A stretch of DNA of 13,863 nt from Lachnospiraceae bacterium (GTDB lineage: Bacteria; Bacillota_A; Clostridia; Lachnospirales; Lachnospiraceae), in the NCBI GenBank assembly GCA_017621115.1, contig JAGATU010000083.1, forward strand, positions 1-13,863, written 5' to 3'. This document shows, piece after piece, positions 7,569 through 13,863 of the stretch. The stretch's first letter is position 1, and each line of letters opens with the position of its first letter. The position numbers were made by a program, and so were the translations under genes. The notes beneath the pieces were generated by a model. It saw only the letters and a program-made list of their open reading frames with translations. It made no database searches and was not told where the DNA came from.

Positions 7569-8012
7569 TTATGTATCAATCCTATCCAATGCATGAATAT
7601 TTTTATTCCGATACACCAAATCCTCCCTATCTGTAAATCCAATATTGTCCCAAAAACCGTTTCCGATTTCGTTATGTTTGAACACAACCAACGCAACTTT
7701 CTTTATTCCTTCTTTGTCGAGAGCATCCATTGCGCTATCCACCAGTTTTGTAGCAATTCCCTGTTTCCGGTAATCCGACAGAACCGCTGTATGATTGATA
7801 AATCCTCGTCTGCCATCATGCCCTGCCATAATTACACCGATAATTTTACCGTCACTCTCTGCCACAAAACTTGTGGTAGGGTTACGCTTCAGATACTTAT
7901 CAATTCCCTCTCTGCTGTCATCGGTTGTATTCAATCCCATTCCCGGAGTGTTAATCCATAGATTATAGACTCCGTCGTAGTCGTCAATTGTCATTACTCT
8001 GATGTTTATCAT
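7569..8012 (-). CDS. GNAT-family N-acetyltransferase
   Basis: A 147-residue single-domain GNAT enzyme, the normal size for the family, predicted to transfer an acetyl group from acetyl-CoA to an amine. Motif A reads HTAVLSDYRKQGIATKLVD: a beta strand leading into the R/Q-x-x-G-I/x-A pyrophosphate loop (RKQGIA). Later, FKHNEIGNGFWDNIGF is the family's C-terminal asparagine and aromatic segment (N-x-x-G-x-x-F/Y-W-x-x-x-G-F). I chose the ATG at 8012 (MINIRVMT) because an SD-like AAAGTGAG lies 11 bases upstream; a GTG at 8021 would add three residues but leaves no room for that site. It is a monocistronic gene with its own promoter and terminator. Substrate unknown. Confidence 0.88.
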   Translation of the reverse strand: MINIRVMTIDDYDGVYNLWINTPGMGLNTTDDSREGIDKYLKRNPTTSFVAESDGKIIGVIMAGHDGRRGFINHTAVLSDYRKQGIATKLVDSAMDALDKEGIKKVALVVFKHNEIGNGFWDNIGFTDREDLVYRNKNIHALDRIDT

Positions 8013-8057
8013 TATTATCACATCTCACTTTCTCTAAATTTATTTTGAATTGGGCGT

Positions 8058-8087
8058 ATAATACCAAAAAACAATCATTGAGTCCAA
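8058..8087 (-). promoter_or_regulatory. Candidate promoter of the lone GNAT gene
   Basis: On the minus strand TTGGAC (8087-8082) and TATTAT (8063-8058) are spaced by 18 bases, about 45 bases before the ATG. The -35 box lies in one half of an 8-bp inverted repeat (GTCCAAAA at 8082-8089, TTTTGGAC at 8119-8126), so a bound protein could control it. The word AATTGGGCG occurs twice, at 8048 and 8172. The stretch 8130-8307 up to the next gene otherwise shows nothing I can name, and I see no clear terminator for the nucleoside phosphorylase gene. Confidence 0.4.
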
Positions 8088-8307
8088 AAACAACTTAACA
8101 ATCGACCTTTTCCAGTTCTTTTGGACACTATTCATATAGTTATGATGTTTTTAGTCCATAAAACACTTATTAATTGGGCGCAGAAACAATTTAGCCCCCT
8201 TTTATGACCAAACATTTTTTGTTCCATGATTATCAATTGCCAGAAAGTGTGATTTTTCCCACATTCCATTTTAGAAAGCATAATTCGCAAAATGAATATA
8301 TTAACAC

Positions 8308-9072
8308 TTACGCTATCCTCACCGCCAACTCCAGCGCGATCGTAGCGATGCGGTCTTTTTCCTCCAACTTAGCGCTGTTGCTTAAGCTTCGTACATCCCA
8401 CTCTTCCGCATCTAAATTATCCGCCGCATAGAAAAACTGTACCAAGTCCTTTCCACGGAACTGCGCTACCGCAGCATCTGCAGAACATTCCATGTCTACG
8501 CAGATACAGCCATGTTCCTTTCTGCGTTTTATCTTATCCGCCGTCTCCCGATAAATGGCATCGGTTGTCCATGTTTTTCCGACTGTATATTTTATCTGTA
8601 ATTCATCGAGCATTCCCGTGAATACGGACATATACTTTTGATTAACCTCGATTTCATCTGACGGTGGTGCGTAATGATAACTGGTTCCTTCATCTCTCAT
8701 TGCGCTATTTGGAATGATAATCGCACAATCATCAATGCTCTTTTCCAATACGCCACAGGTCCCGAAAATAATGATTTTCTCCGCACCCATCTGATATACA
8801 TCCTCCATCATTGCGGCAGATGCCGGCGCCCCTACATCCATCATAAAAAGGGCAATCTCCACTCCTTTGTATACCGCTTTATAAATCGGTATTTTTCCGT
8901 TTGCCGTGGATGCGGATGCTATCTGCTCTGCATCAAGACCCGCAAGCATTCTCTCAAAAGTTTCTTTTGCATAACAGGTAACCGCCACTCTGGGCATTCC
9001 TTTTACCGGGTTCACTATACCATGTGGATTAATAACTGCTATTTTATTAGGGTCAAATTCTGTTAAAATCAT
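8308..9072 (-). CDS. Nucleoside phosphorylase (PNP/UDP family)
   Basis: A 254-residue enzyme of the PNP/uridine phosphorylase (NP-I) fold, of usual size. It splits a nucleoside with phosphate into a free base and ribose-1-phosphate. Visible landmarks are GTCGVL (104-109), the phosphate and ribose loop of this fold; PNSAMRDEGTSYHYAPPS (121-138), where Arg126 and the following DEGTS/HY segment match the family's active-site loop; TTDAIYRET (169-177), typical of the UDP branch; and VDMECS (192-197) with Met194 and Glu195, the ribose-binding Met-Glu pair. Whether it prefers uridine, purines or a modified nucleoside cannot be told. It is the last gene of the attenuator-controlled operon: the start follows GGAGGAG and lies 12 bases after the small transglutaminase stop. 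Confidence 0.88.
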   Translation of the reverse strand: MILTEFDPNKIAVINPHGIVNPVKGMPRVAVTCYAKETFERMLAGLDAEQIASASTANGKIPIYKAVYKGVEIALFMMDVGAPASAAMMEDVYQMGAEKIIIFGTCGVLEKSIDDCAIIIPNSAMRDEGTSYHYAPPSDEIEVNQKYMSVFTGMLDELQIKYTVGKTWTTDAIYRETADKIKRRKEHGCICVDMECSADAAVAQFRGKDLVQFFYAADNLDAEEWDVRSLSNSAKLEEKDRIATIALELAVRIA

Positions 9073-9084
9073 AATGCACTCCTC

Positions 9085-9711
9085 CTATTCTTTGTCTGTA
9101 TGGTATGCCAGTTCTGTAGGCAAATCCTCCCACAACTGTGGTCTTGTTTCATATTTCTGCAAACGCTCCAATACCTTTTCATCCGGATTCGGATATACTG
9201 TGTAATCATCCACTTCTCCCAATTCCGGTCGTATCGGAAAAGCAAGTCGCTCTTCTTCAATAGAAAACTGCGCATTCACGCCTTCTTTGTTTCCTCTGGC
9301 ATCCAAGCGTACCCAAGTATCAAGATTCTTTATATACACTCCGATAAGTCCATGATATATCAGAACAGGCGTCGTATCATCATCCAATATCAGTTTCTGA
9401 TAGCAGAATCCTGCAGGTATCTCCTTACAACGCAACAACGCCACCAACAAATGAGACTTCGCGAAACAAATTCCATGACCGGCTTGTAATACTTCCGATG
9501 CAGAGCAAGTAATCTGTTCTTCACCGGCATCTGCAGAATGGCATATCTGATCTCTTACAAATTCATATGCTGTCTTAATATATGCCAGTTCATCTTCTGC
9601 CTGTGAAAATAACGAATCGGATAGGTTTTTGATTGCTTCATTATCATAATCAATTACTTTATCTAATGCTAAATATTTATTAATTTCCTCTGTATATAGT
9701 GTTGCTTTCAT
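9085..9711 (-). CDS. Small transglutaminase-like (papain-fold) protein
   Basis: A 208-residue protein made essentially of one transglutaminase-like domain, without signal peptide or membrane segments and so cytoplasmic. The catalytic triad can be read: Cys82 in GHGICFAKSHLLVALLR, His120 in IYHGLIGVYI, and Asp137 in WVRLDARGNK. The family includes thiol peptidases, amidases and transamidases; the reaction here is unknown. It is distinct in size and place from the large membrane transglutaminase at 2861. It lies between the double GNAT (9 bases upstream) and the nucleoside phosphorylase (12 bases downstream). AGGTGAAGG just before its ATG overlaps the end of the GNAT gene. All three genes read as one operon behind the leader. 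Confidence 0.87.
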   Translation of the reverse strand: MKATLYTEEINKYLALDKVIDYDNEAIKNLSDSLFSQAEDELAYIKTAYEFVRDQICHSADAGEEQITCSASEVLQAGHGICFAKSHLLVALLRCKEIPAGFCYQKLILDDDTTPVLIYHGLIGVYIKNLDTWVRLDARGNKEGVNAQFSIEEERLAFPIRPELGEVDDYTVYPNPDEKVLERLQKYETRPQLWEDLPTELAYHTDKE

Positions 9712-9720
9712 TCCTTCACC

Positions 9721-10740
9721 TCACAATTCAATTCGATATATATCCGCCTGTTCACCTTCAAATTCAAAACTACGTTCATATACGCCACCATTTTTCACAA
9801 TTGTTCTGACAGATGGTGAATTGTCTCTTTCTACTGAAAGATGTACCTCTGTCAGACCTGCTTCCTTTGCTACAAGTAGCACCTGTCTGAGCATTTCAGT
9901 TGCATAGCCTTTTCGTCTTTCGGACGGGCGTACACTGTATCCGCTATTTCCAAAGTCCTTTAAGAAATCATTCAATGTATGGCGCAAATCAATGATTCCG
10001 ACTATTTCACCTTTTTCATCCAAAGCAAAAAAGGTGTCTGTCACTACCCATGTTGGACTGACCGTCTCCGGAGATTCGTTCGCCTTTATTGATTCCAGCC
10101 ATTCCTCATAGGATTCTGTTTTATCCAAAAGTTCACTACCATTGATAATCAGTTCTCCATTATCAAAATGCTCCTGACGGTATGCTAATGCTTTTTCTTT
10201 TAATTCTAATGTTGGTCTTATTAATCTAATCATAGCACTTCCTCCCAATCCACAAAATTTCTCATACTTCACCAGTGTCATCTTTTCATTAACCACATCT
10301 TCATCACCGTATCTGACAAACCCGCATTTTTCATATAGATGACAGTTGCCCGGTTCCTGTTTAATGGTATCCAATCTCCAGGTGGGAGTATCCGGATACA
10401 TATCAAATACCTTGTCAATTACCTTCTGCGCAATACCCCTTCCCTGAAATGCAGGAATTACATAAATTGGAGATATCCATCTAACACCCTCTGTGATATT
10501 TCCGCCATTGTGGTTTCGTACGCGAATACCTCCCACCGGCTCATTTTCAAATTCAATGATGTAGAAATCGGATTTGACACGGTCCGTAATCTTCCATCTG
10601 ACGGTATCCAACGATTCCTTCGCCGGACTTGTCTCATCGTCGTGATATTTTTCATATAGGGGCATGAAAGCCTCTACCTGTAGCCTATGTAAAAGTTCTG
10701 CGTCTTTTTCAGTTGCCAAAACCAATCTTATCGTATCCAT
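9721..10740 (-). CDS. Double GNAT acetyltransferase (two fused domains)
   Basis: A 339-residue protein of two complete GNAT domains. Domain 1 (residues 1-160) has motif A in SPIYVIPAFQGRGIAQKVI, with the acetyl-CoA loop QGRGIA at 99-104, and ends ...GNCHLYEKCGFVRYG.... Domain 2 (170-339) has GYSVRPSERRKGYATEML, with RRKGYA at 275-280, and a C-terminal NSPSVRTIVKNGG segment. The two differ in sequence and are not a recent tandem copy. The linker KFCGLGGSA (161-169) contains, at DNA level, a GGAGGA site and an ATG in frame for domain 2, so this was probably two genes joined by loss of a stop. I chose the ATG at 10740 because GGAGGAGTGATT precedes it; an upstream in-frame ATG at 10809 falls in the terminator hairpin. 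First structural gene of the attenuated operon. Substrates unknown. Confidence 0.87.
   Translation of the reverse strand: MDTIRLVLATEKDAELLHRLQVEAFMPLYEKYHDDETSPAKESLDTVRWKITDRVKSDFYIIEFENEPVGGIRVRNHNGGNITEGVRWISPIYVIPAFQGRGIAQKVIDKVFDMYPDTPTWRLDTIKQEPGNCHLYEKCGFVRYGDEDVVNEKMTLVKYEKFCGLGGSAMIRLIRPTLELKEKALAYRQEHFDNGELIINGSELLDKTESYEEWLESIKANESPETVSPTWVVTDTFFALDEKGEIVGIIDLRHTLNDFLKDFGNSGYSVRPSERRKGYATEMLRQVLLVAKEAGLTEVHLSVERDNSPSVRTIVKNGGVYERSFEFEGEQADIYRIEL
10231..10245 (-). promoter_or_regulatory. Internal ribosome binding site and ATG inside the double GNAT gene
   Basis: GGAGGA (10245-10240) followed after six bases by ATG (10233-10231), in frame with the long gene. This is a full-strength start site for a separate 170-residue second GNAT domain. 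It may still be used, giving both the fused and the short protein. Confidence 0.6.
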
Positions 10741-10797
10741 AATCACTCCTCCTTCTACAACCCATAGCTCGATGACCACTTGACTCGTCGCCATAAC

Positions 10798-10832
10798 AAA
10801 AAATCGCACCGGGTCTTAAAACCTAGTGCGAT
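10798..10832 (-). terminator. Attenuator terminator before the double GNAT operon
   Basis: In the minus-strand RNA, the 5' arm ATCGCACTAGGT and the 3' arm ACCCGGTGCGAT pair over 12 positions with one wobble and one mismatch around a 6-base loop, followed by a run of six T (10803-10798). It lies 58 bases before the GNAT ATG and well after the leader reading frame. It can stop both the leader transcript and read-through from the chemoreceptor gene upstream. Confidence 0.88.
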
Positions 10833-10931
10833 AATTTCGATTACGGATATAAATATATATAAAACCCACATTCTCATTTATGCACTAGTTTAAAAGACCT
10901 ATCGGCTTACAACTAATGCAAAGATGATTAG

Positions 10932-10994
10932 TTATAAGCGAATACGTCTGTCATACATGTACATATCAAGGACTAACTGCAGGTTCTGATTCAT
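10932..10994 (-). CDS. Putative 20-aa leader peptide
   Basis: The reading frame encodes MNQNLQLVLDMYMYDRRIRL and a TAA stop. AGGAG lies 10 bases before the ATG, and a promoter with TTGACA is 53-58 bases upstream. The frame ends inside the first arm of the 1:2 hairpin, as expected for a peptide whose translation steers RNA folding. The C-terminus contains R17-I18-R19, the +x+ pattern at which macrolide-bound ribosomes arrest on some known leader peptides; two Met-Tyr pairs sit just before it. The peptide is too short to have an enzymatic role. I do not recognise it as a described leader. That it is translated is inferred from the ribosome binding site and layout only. Confidence 0.65.
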   Translation of the reverse strand: MNQNLQLVLDMYMYDRRIRL

Positions 10995-11023
10995 GTTATG
11001 TTTTCTCCTAAAAGTTTTTTCTT

Positions 11024-11052
11024 AAGGTAACACCGAAAAAATACTTTGTCAA
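11024..11052 (-). promoter_or_regulatory. Promoter of the attenuator leader
   Basis: A perfect TTGACA (11052-11047) is followed after 17 bases by TACCTT (11029-11024), a poor -10 box partly offset by an extended TGT directly before it. Transcription would start near 11017, about 23 bases before the leader ATG. The -35 lies 21 bases after the stop of the chemoreceptor gene. Confidence 0.6.
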
Positions 11053-11072
11053 CCACTTTTTATATTAAACCA

Positions 11073-12086
11073 CTATACGGTCTCTTCCGTAATCTTTGTA
11101 ATCATACCTACCGATTCGGTAATATCTGTCAGTGTTGCTGTTATTTCTTCTGTTGATGCCGCCTGATTGCCTGCCGCATCATTTGCATCGTTCACTGCTG
11201 CCGTTACTTTTTCAACTGCACTGATAATATCTTCTAATGACTGGCTGATTTCTTTTGCGGAATTACCGCTTGCCTGAGCCAATTTACCCATTTCGTCTGC
11301 AACAACTGCAAAGCCTTTACCCATTTCACCGGCACGTGCTGCTTCAATGGATGCATTCAAGGCCAGGATATTGGACTTGGACGCATTTGCCTGAATAGCG
11401 CCTACCATTACTACCGCTTTATCTACTTCTTCTTTAACGGATGTGGTAACCTCATGGATACTGTTCAGTTTCTCTGCAAGATTAGCTGCTTCTTTTGCAA
11501 TCTCTTCAACACCTGCTTTGGACTGGTTGAGGTTTGTATCCAAAGTAGCAATTGATTCCTTAATATTGATTTCCTCTTCTAACGAATAAGCACATGCTAC
11601 CAGACCAACTACTTCACCATCTTCAAATACCGGTGTAAGGATACCCTTAATCGGCACACCAAAAATCTCCTTTGGAAGGAAATTCACATCCGGCACTCCG
11701 CTTTCCATTACTGCAAGCATACCTCTATGAGCCGGATTATCCCACTCAAGAGCCAATCCCGGAATTGCTCCCGGCATACTGAAACTATCTGCCGGCCATG
11801 TATCAATTGCTTTTTCCCTGTCACACAGAGACAACTGGATATCTTTACCGGTCATCTGTTTTACAAGCGGCAATACTAATTTTAATGCTTCAATCATTTT
11901 ACTTTCTTTTACTTCTTCTACAGGTTCCTCTTCCGGTTCCTCTAAAATCGCTTCTTCAACCGGTTCTTCCTCTACGGCTATCTCTTCTTCTACTTCCTGC
12001 ACTGCTTCAACAACCGCTTCTGCTGCCTGTTCTAAAACAACCTGTTTTTTGTCACGTCGTCCTTTGAACAATTTTTTAAGCCCCAT
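11073..12086 (-). CDS. Soluble methyl-accepting chemotaxis-type receptor
   Basis: A 337-residue protein with no transmembrane helix, so cytoplasmic. Residues 1-16 are basic and 19-62 very rich in Glu, Val and Ala, probably an extended or coiled segment. Residues 63-172 look like a small sensor domain ending in a PAS/Cache-like strand ([18 protein letters not shown]). Residues 180-337 are the methyl-accepting signalling helices, with the hairpin tip in [37 protein letters not shown] (234-271), where CheA and CheW bind. The signalling domain is short and has no C-terminal CheR-binding pentapeptide. The ATG at 12086 is preferred: GGAGGAATAGT precedes it, one base after the glycoside hydrolase stop. 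Coupling to that gene suggests it senses a carbohydrate or metabolic state; the ligand is unknown. Whether it controls motility or another pathway cannot be told. Confidence 0.87.
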   Translation of the reverse strand: MGLKKLFKGRRDKKQVVLEQAAEAVVEAVQEVEEEIAVEEEPVEEAILEEPEEEPVEEVKESKMIEALKLVLPLVKQMTGKDIQLSLCDREKAIDTWPADSFSMPGAIPGLALEWDNPAHRGMLAVMESGVPDVNFLPKEIFGVPIKGILTPVFEDGEVVGLVACAYSLEEEINIKESIATLDTNLNQSKAGVEEIAKEAANLAEKLNSIHEVTTSVKEEVDKAVVMVGAIQANASKSNILALNASIEAARAGEMGKGFAVVADEMGKLAQASGNSAKEISQSLEDIISAVEKVTAAVNDANDAAGNQAASTEEITATLTDITESVGMITKITEETV

Positions 12087-12087
12087 A

Positions 12088-13635
12088 CTATTCCTCCGTT
12101 TTTGCCCGCATACGGATTGCCATATACGGTTTGCCGCCAAGGATAACTCTAAACTTCCCCCTATAAGTACCCTGTGGCTTGATTGTCATGTTCCATGTGT
12201 CGATAATATCTACTTCGTATTCCGTTGAATCATCGATATAAATATCCCTATAAAACGGTCTTAGATAAGTAAAATAATACAACAAAAACTGTTTTTTTTC
12301 AACATCGGTAGTCGCTGCAATTGCATCCCAATAAGAAGTATCCTGTTGCAAACCTTGTCCTTTTGGAATCTCTGACAACAGCTTACTTAAGAATGCAATT
12401 CTTGCCGGGCTGTCTCCATGAAGAACTCCGCCGTGGGACCACCAGAGTTTGGCATCATCCAATGTCTCATCCGCCGCAAAGATATAGGTCTCACCATGCC
12501 CGACATAACCACCTCGCATGGTTGCCTCCCAGAAGCGCCTCGTCATCTCTTCACCGCTGATATTACCCCAGCCAAGGTCAATATTACCCTCGTATAAGAC
12601 TTCATCCCAGACTACAGGCTTATTATATTTCTTGCGGATATCATCGGTATTTTCCGTTGAGCGGTATCGGTCGGTTCCCTGGCAGCTGCAATGTGTAATC
12701 CACTCTCTTGAAAAATCATAAAATGCCGGGCCGTTATGAATGGAACACATACGACGATACGGGTCTTCTTTGCAAATCAATTCCCCGATTCTGTCCCAGT
12801 CTGCAATCGTTTTTGTCTCTACATAATCATATTCATTGGCAAGCGACCACCAGATATTACGGTATGCCGCATAACGCGCCACAATGTATTTTACATAGAA
12901 ATCATCATTCTCTGCTCCCATTCCGTCAAATCCCCAACGGTCATACGGATGGAATAAAATCAAATCCGCTTCGATTCCCATTTCCATAAGCTGCTCAATA
13001 CGCTTATCAAATCGCCTGAAATGCTCTGTATTGAAGCATTTAAAATCCCAGTTGTTACCGCTCTTATCCTTTAGATAATCAAACATCGTCCCACGATTTA
13101 AACCGGAATTATCACACGGTGTACCCTCGTAAGGGAATGTAACCGGGTCCGCATAATTATAATCGTAGTGCTTCGGAAACATACAAAAACGAATCTTGTT
13201 AAACGCATTTTCCGAAAGTGTCTGTAATGTCTGCTCCTGCATTTCTTCGCTCTGATGTACCCATGCATAGCAGGTGGTTCCGAGTGAATAATACGGTGTC
13301 TTATCCGCATAACAGAAATGGTAGGTGTCGCGGATAGTCATATAGCCATGATTGTTTCCGGAAGGTGCAACTGCCGCGAAGTCCCCCTCAAAAACTTCAT
13401 CCGAAAAACTTCCGCTTACGATAAAATGATACGCACCCTCAAAATCCGGCATAAAACGTACTACATACTCTCCGTTTCCGTCATAAAATCCGATTACGGT
13501 TTTACTCTCGTCTGCAGATGTAAAAGTTCCGTTTATCTCATAATCTGCAAAAGGATTACCTTCTGCCTTACCGGTCATACGTACTTCAAAAACGCCCCAT
13601 TTTTCGACTTGCCTGTTGTAAATGCAATCTGCCAT
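12088..13635 (-). CDS. DUF5060-containing clan GH-A type glycoside hydrolase
   Basis: A 515-residue protein without signal peptide, thus cytoplasmic and acting on imported sugars. Residues 5-92 form the beta-sandwich DUF5060 domain (VEKWGVFEV..., [10 protein letters not shown]). Residues 100-415 are a TIM barrel of the DUF4038-like group in clan [17 protein letters not shown] at the first strands, then [13 protein letters not shown]. Glu268 in WWSLANEYD is the likely acid/base, and Glu345 in [10 protein letters not shown] the likely nucleophile. Residues 420-515 are a C-terminal beta domain of the DUF5605 type. The true substrate is unknown; related proteins are often linked with plant cell-wall side chains. 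GGAGAAAATGCT precedes the ATG. An unidentified protein ends 26 bases upstream and the chemoreceptor starts one base after the stop. Confidence 0.85.
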   Translation of the reverse strand: MADCIYNRQVEKWGVFEVRMTGKAEGNPFADYEINGTFTSADESKTVIGFYDGNGEYVVRFMPDFEGAYHFIVSGSFSDEVFEGDFAAVAPSGNNHGYMTIRDTYHFCYADKTPYYSLGTTCYAWVHQSEEMQEQTLQTLSENAFNKIRFCMFPKHYDYNYADPVTFPYEGTPCDNSGLNRGTMFDYLKDKSGNNWDFKCFNTEHFRRFDKRIEQLMEMGIEADLILFHPYDRWGFDGMGAENDDFYVKYIVARYAAYRNIWWSLANEYDYVETKTIADWDRIGELICKEDPYRRMCSIHNGPAFYDFSREWITHCSCQGTDRYRSTENTDDIRKKYNKPVVWDEVLYEGNIDLGWGNISGEEMTRRFWEATMRGGYVGHGETYIFAADETLDDAKLWWSHGGVLHGDSPARIAFLSKLLSEIPKGQGLQQDTSYWDAIAATTDVEKKQFLLYYFTYLRPFYRDIYIDDSTEYEVDIIDTWNMTIKPQGTYRGKFRVILGGKPYMAIRMRAKTEE

Positions 13636-13661
13636 AGCATTTTCTCCTGCATATAACGTAA

Positions 13662-13863
13662 TTATTTTTTAATCTTAAAGTAAAGCTGATACGGCTCCTC
13701 ATAAATATCATTTAACTTCATAAAACTAATGCCCGGATCCTGATTCTCCGTGCGATAGAATGTACGGAAGTCGCCCCACTGACGCTCGGTGTCTGCAGAA
13801 AGTTCATCCTCCGGCTTATCGCTTTCCAGCTTAAGAATTCGTTCTTTATCCGTAACGCCTGCC
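13662..13863 (-). CDS. C-terminal end of an unidentified protein (cut by window edge)
   Basis: The last 67 codons of a minus-strand gene, ending in ...YEEPYQLYFKIKK and TAA. The visible part is rich in Glu, Asp and Lys, with an aromatic segment (RQWGDFRTFYRTE) and no membrane helix. The ribosome binding site and start of the glycoside hydrolase lie within the next 26 bases, so it belongs to the same operon and is probably a carbohydrate-related protein. I do not recognise the family from this tail. Confidence 0.65.
   Translation of the reverse strand, partial: AGVTDKERILKLESDKPEDELSADTERQWGDFRTFYRTENQDPGISFMKLNDIYEEPYQLYFKIKK

Larger units (their letters stand above)
10798..11017 (-). promoter_or_regulatory. 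Translation-coupled attenuator leader RNA
   Basis: Read on the minus strand, this leader holds five segments able to pair in sequence. Segment 1 (10938-10927) and segment 2 (10917-10906) form a 12-bp hairpin with one wobble; segment 1 starts at the last base of the penultimate codon of the leader frame. Segment 2 plus adjacent loop bases (GCATTAGTT, 10919-10911) can instead pair with AACTAGTGC (10890-10882), nine pairs with one wobble. Segment 3 (10899-10882) is complementary at 15 of 18 positions to segment 4 (10829-10812), which is the 5' arm and loop of the terminator, so it is an anti-terminator. Segments 4 and 5 form the terminator itself. These pairings exclude one another in the manner of amino-acid or antibiotic attenuators. 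The direction of the response is not certain. Confidence 0.75.

Noticed and set aside
8204..8431. Plus-strand 75-codon frame
   Set aside because: Half of it is antisense to the nucleoside phosphorylase and it has no ribosome binding site or recognisable domain.
10741..10809. Longer start of the double GNAT gene adding 23 residues
   Set aside because: The added codons run into the terminator hairpin, have no ribosome binding site, and do not resemble a GNAT start; the ATG at 10740 has GGAGGAG.
10798..11017. T-box or amino-acid biosynthesis attenuator
   Set aside because: There is no T-box bulge sequence or specifier loop that I can see, no run of one amino acid in the leader, and the downstream genes are not for amino-acid synthesis or charging.
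10839..11094. Inverted 9-base words GATTACGGA (10839-10847) and TCCGTAATC (11086-11094) flanking the leader
   Set aside because: One copy lies in the coding end of the chemoreceptor upstream of the promoter, so they cannot pair in the leader RNA; a match of this length over this span is plausible by chance.
12087..12140. Longer start of the chemoreceptor gene adding 18 residues
   Set aside because: It would overlap the hydrolase gene by about 50 bases without a ribosome binding site, while the ATG at 12086 has GGAGGA.

Overview
The window looks like chromosomal DNA of a low-GC Clostridia, most likely a gut Lachnospiraceae. The signs are AT-rich intergenic DNA, strong GGAGG-type ribosome binding sites, many TTG/GTG/ATG starts read in tightly packed minus-strand operons, a KtrAB potassium system, a MoxR/DUF58/transglutaminase operon, and a small protein of a kind I associate with Lachnospiraceae. 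The placement rests on gene style and not on a marker gene. I see no insertion sequence, phage gene, tRNA, rRNA or CRISPR array. Only one gene of ordinary size lies on the plus strand.

Layout. Positions 1-1566 (minus) carry the start of the NAD-binding regulatory subunit of a potassium transporter and the complete membrane subunit (KtrA/KtrB type). Positions 1628-2146 (minus) hold a 51-aa protein and a 77-aa membrane protein, closed by a hairpin terminator. A plus-strand helix-turn-helix regulator (2312-2800) has a perfect 9-bp inverted repeat just before its ribosome binding site. It shares a two-way terminator with the convergent operon at 2861-7305. That operon encodes a MoxR AAA+ ATPase, a DUF58 protein and a membrane transglutaminase, the classic trio thought to act in envelope protein or peptide processing. 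A lone GNAT acetyltransferase with its own promoter and terminator follows (7569-8012).

The most interesting part is 8308-11052. A three-gene minus-strand operon (double-GNAT fusion, small transglutaminase-like protein, nucleoside phosphorylase) is preceded by a leader of about 220 nt with all the parts of a translation-coupled attenuator. These are a promoter with a perfect TTGACA, a ribosome binding site with a 20-codon reading frame, a 12-bp hairpin that begins at the last leader codons, an 18-nt segment complementary to the 5' side of the terminator, and an intrinsic terminator ending in a U-run. Four successive pairings (1:2, 2:3, 3:4, 4:5) are mutually exclusive. The leader peptide ends in Arg-Arg-Ile-Arg-Leu, which contains the +x+ pattern known from macrolide-arrest peptides. 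This suggests an operon controlled by ribosome progress, possibly a response to a ribosome-targeting compound. The enzyme content makes a detoxification role conceivable but unproven. The double GNAT appears to have arisen from two adjacent genes, because the second domain still has its own ribosome binding site and ATG in frame.

Positions 11073-13863 (minus) hold a carbohydrate-related operon: the tail of an unidentified protein, a cytoplasmic DUF5060/clan GH-A type glycoside hydrolase, and, one base downstream, a soluble methyl-accepting chemotaxis-type receptor without membrane segments.
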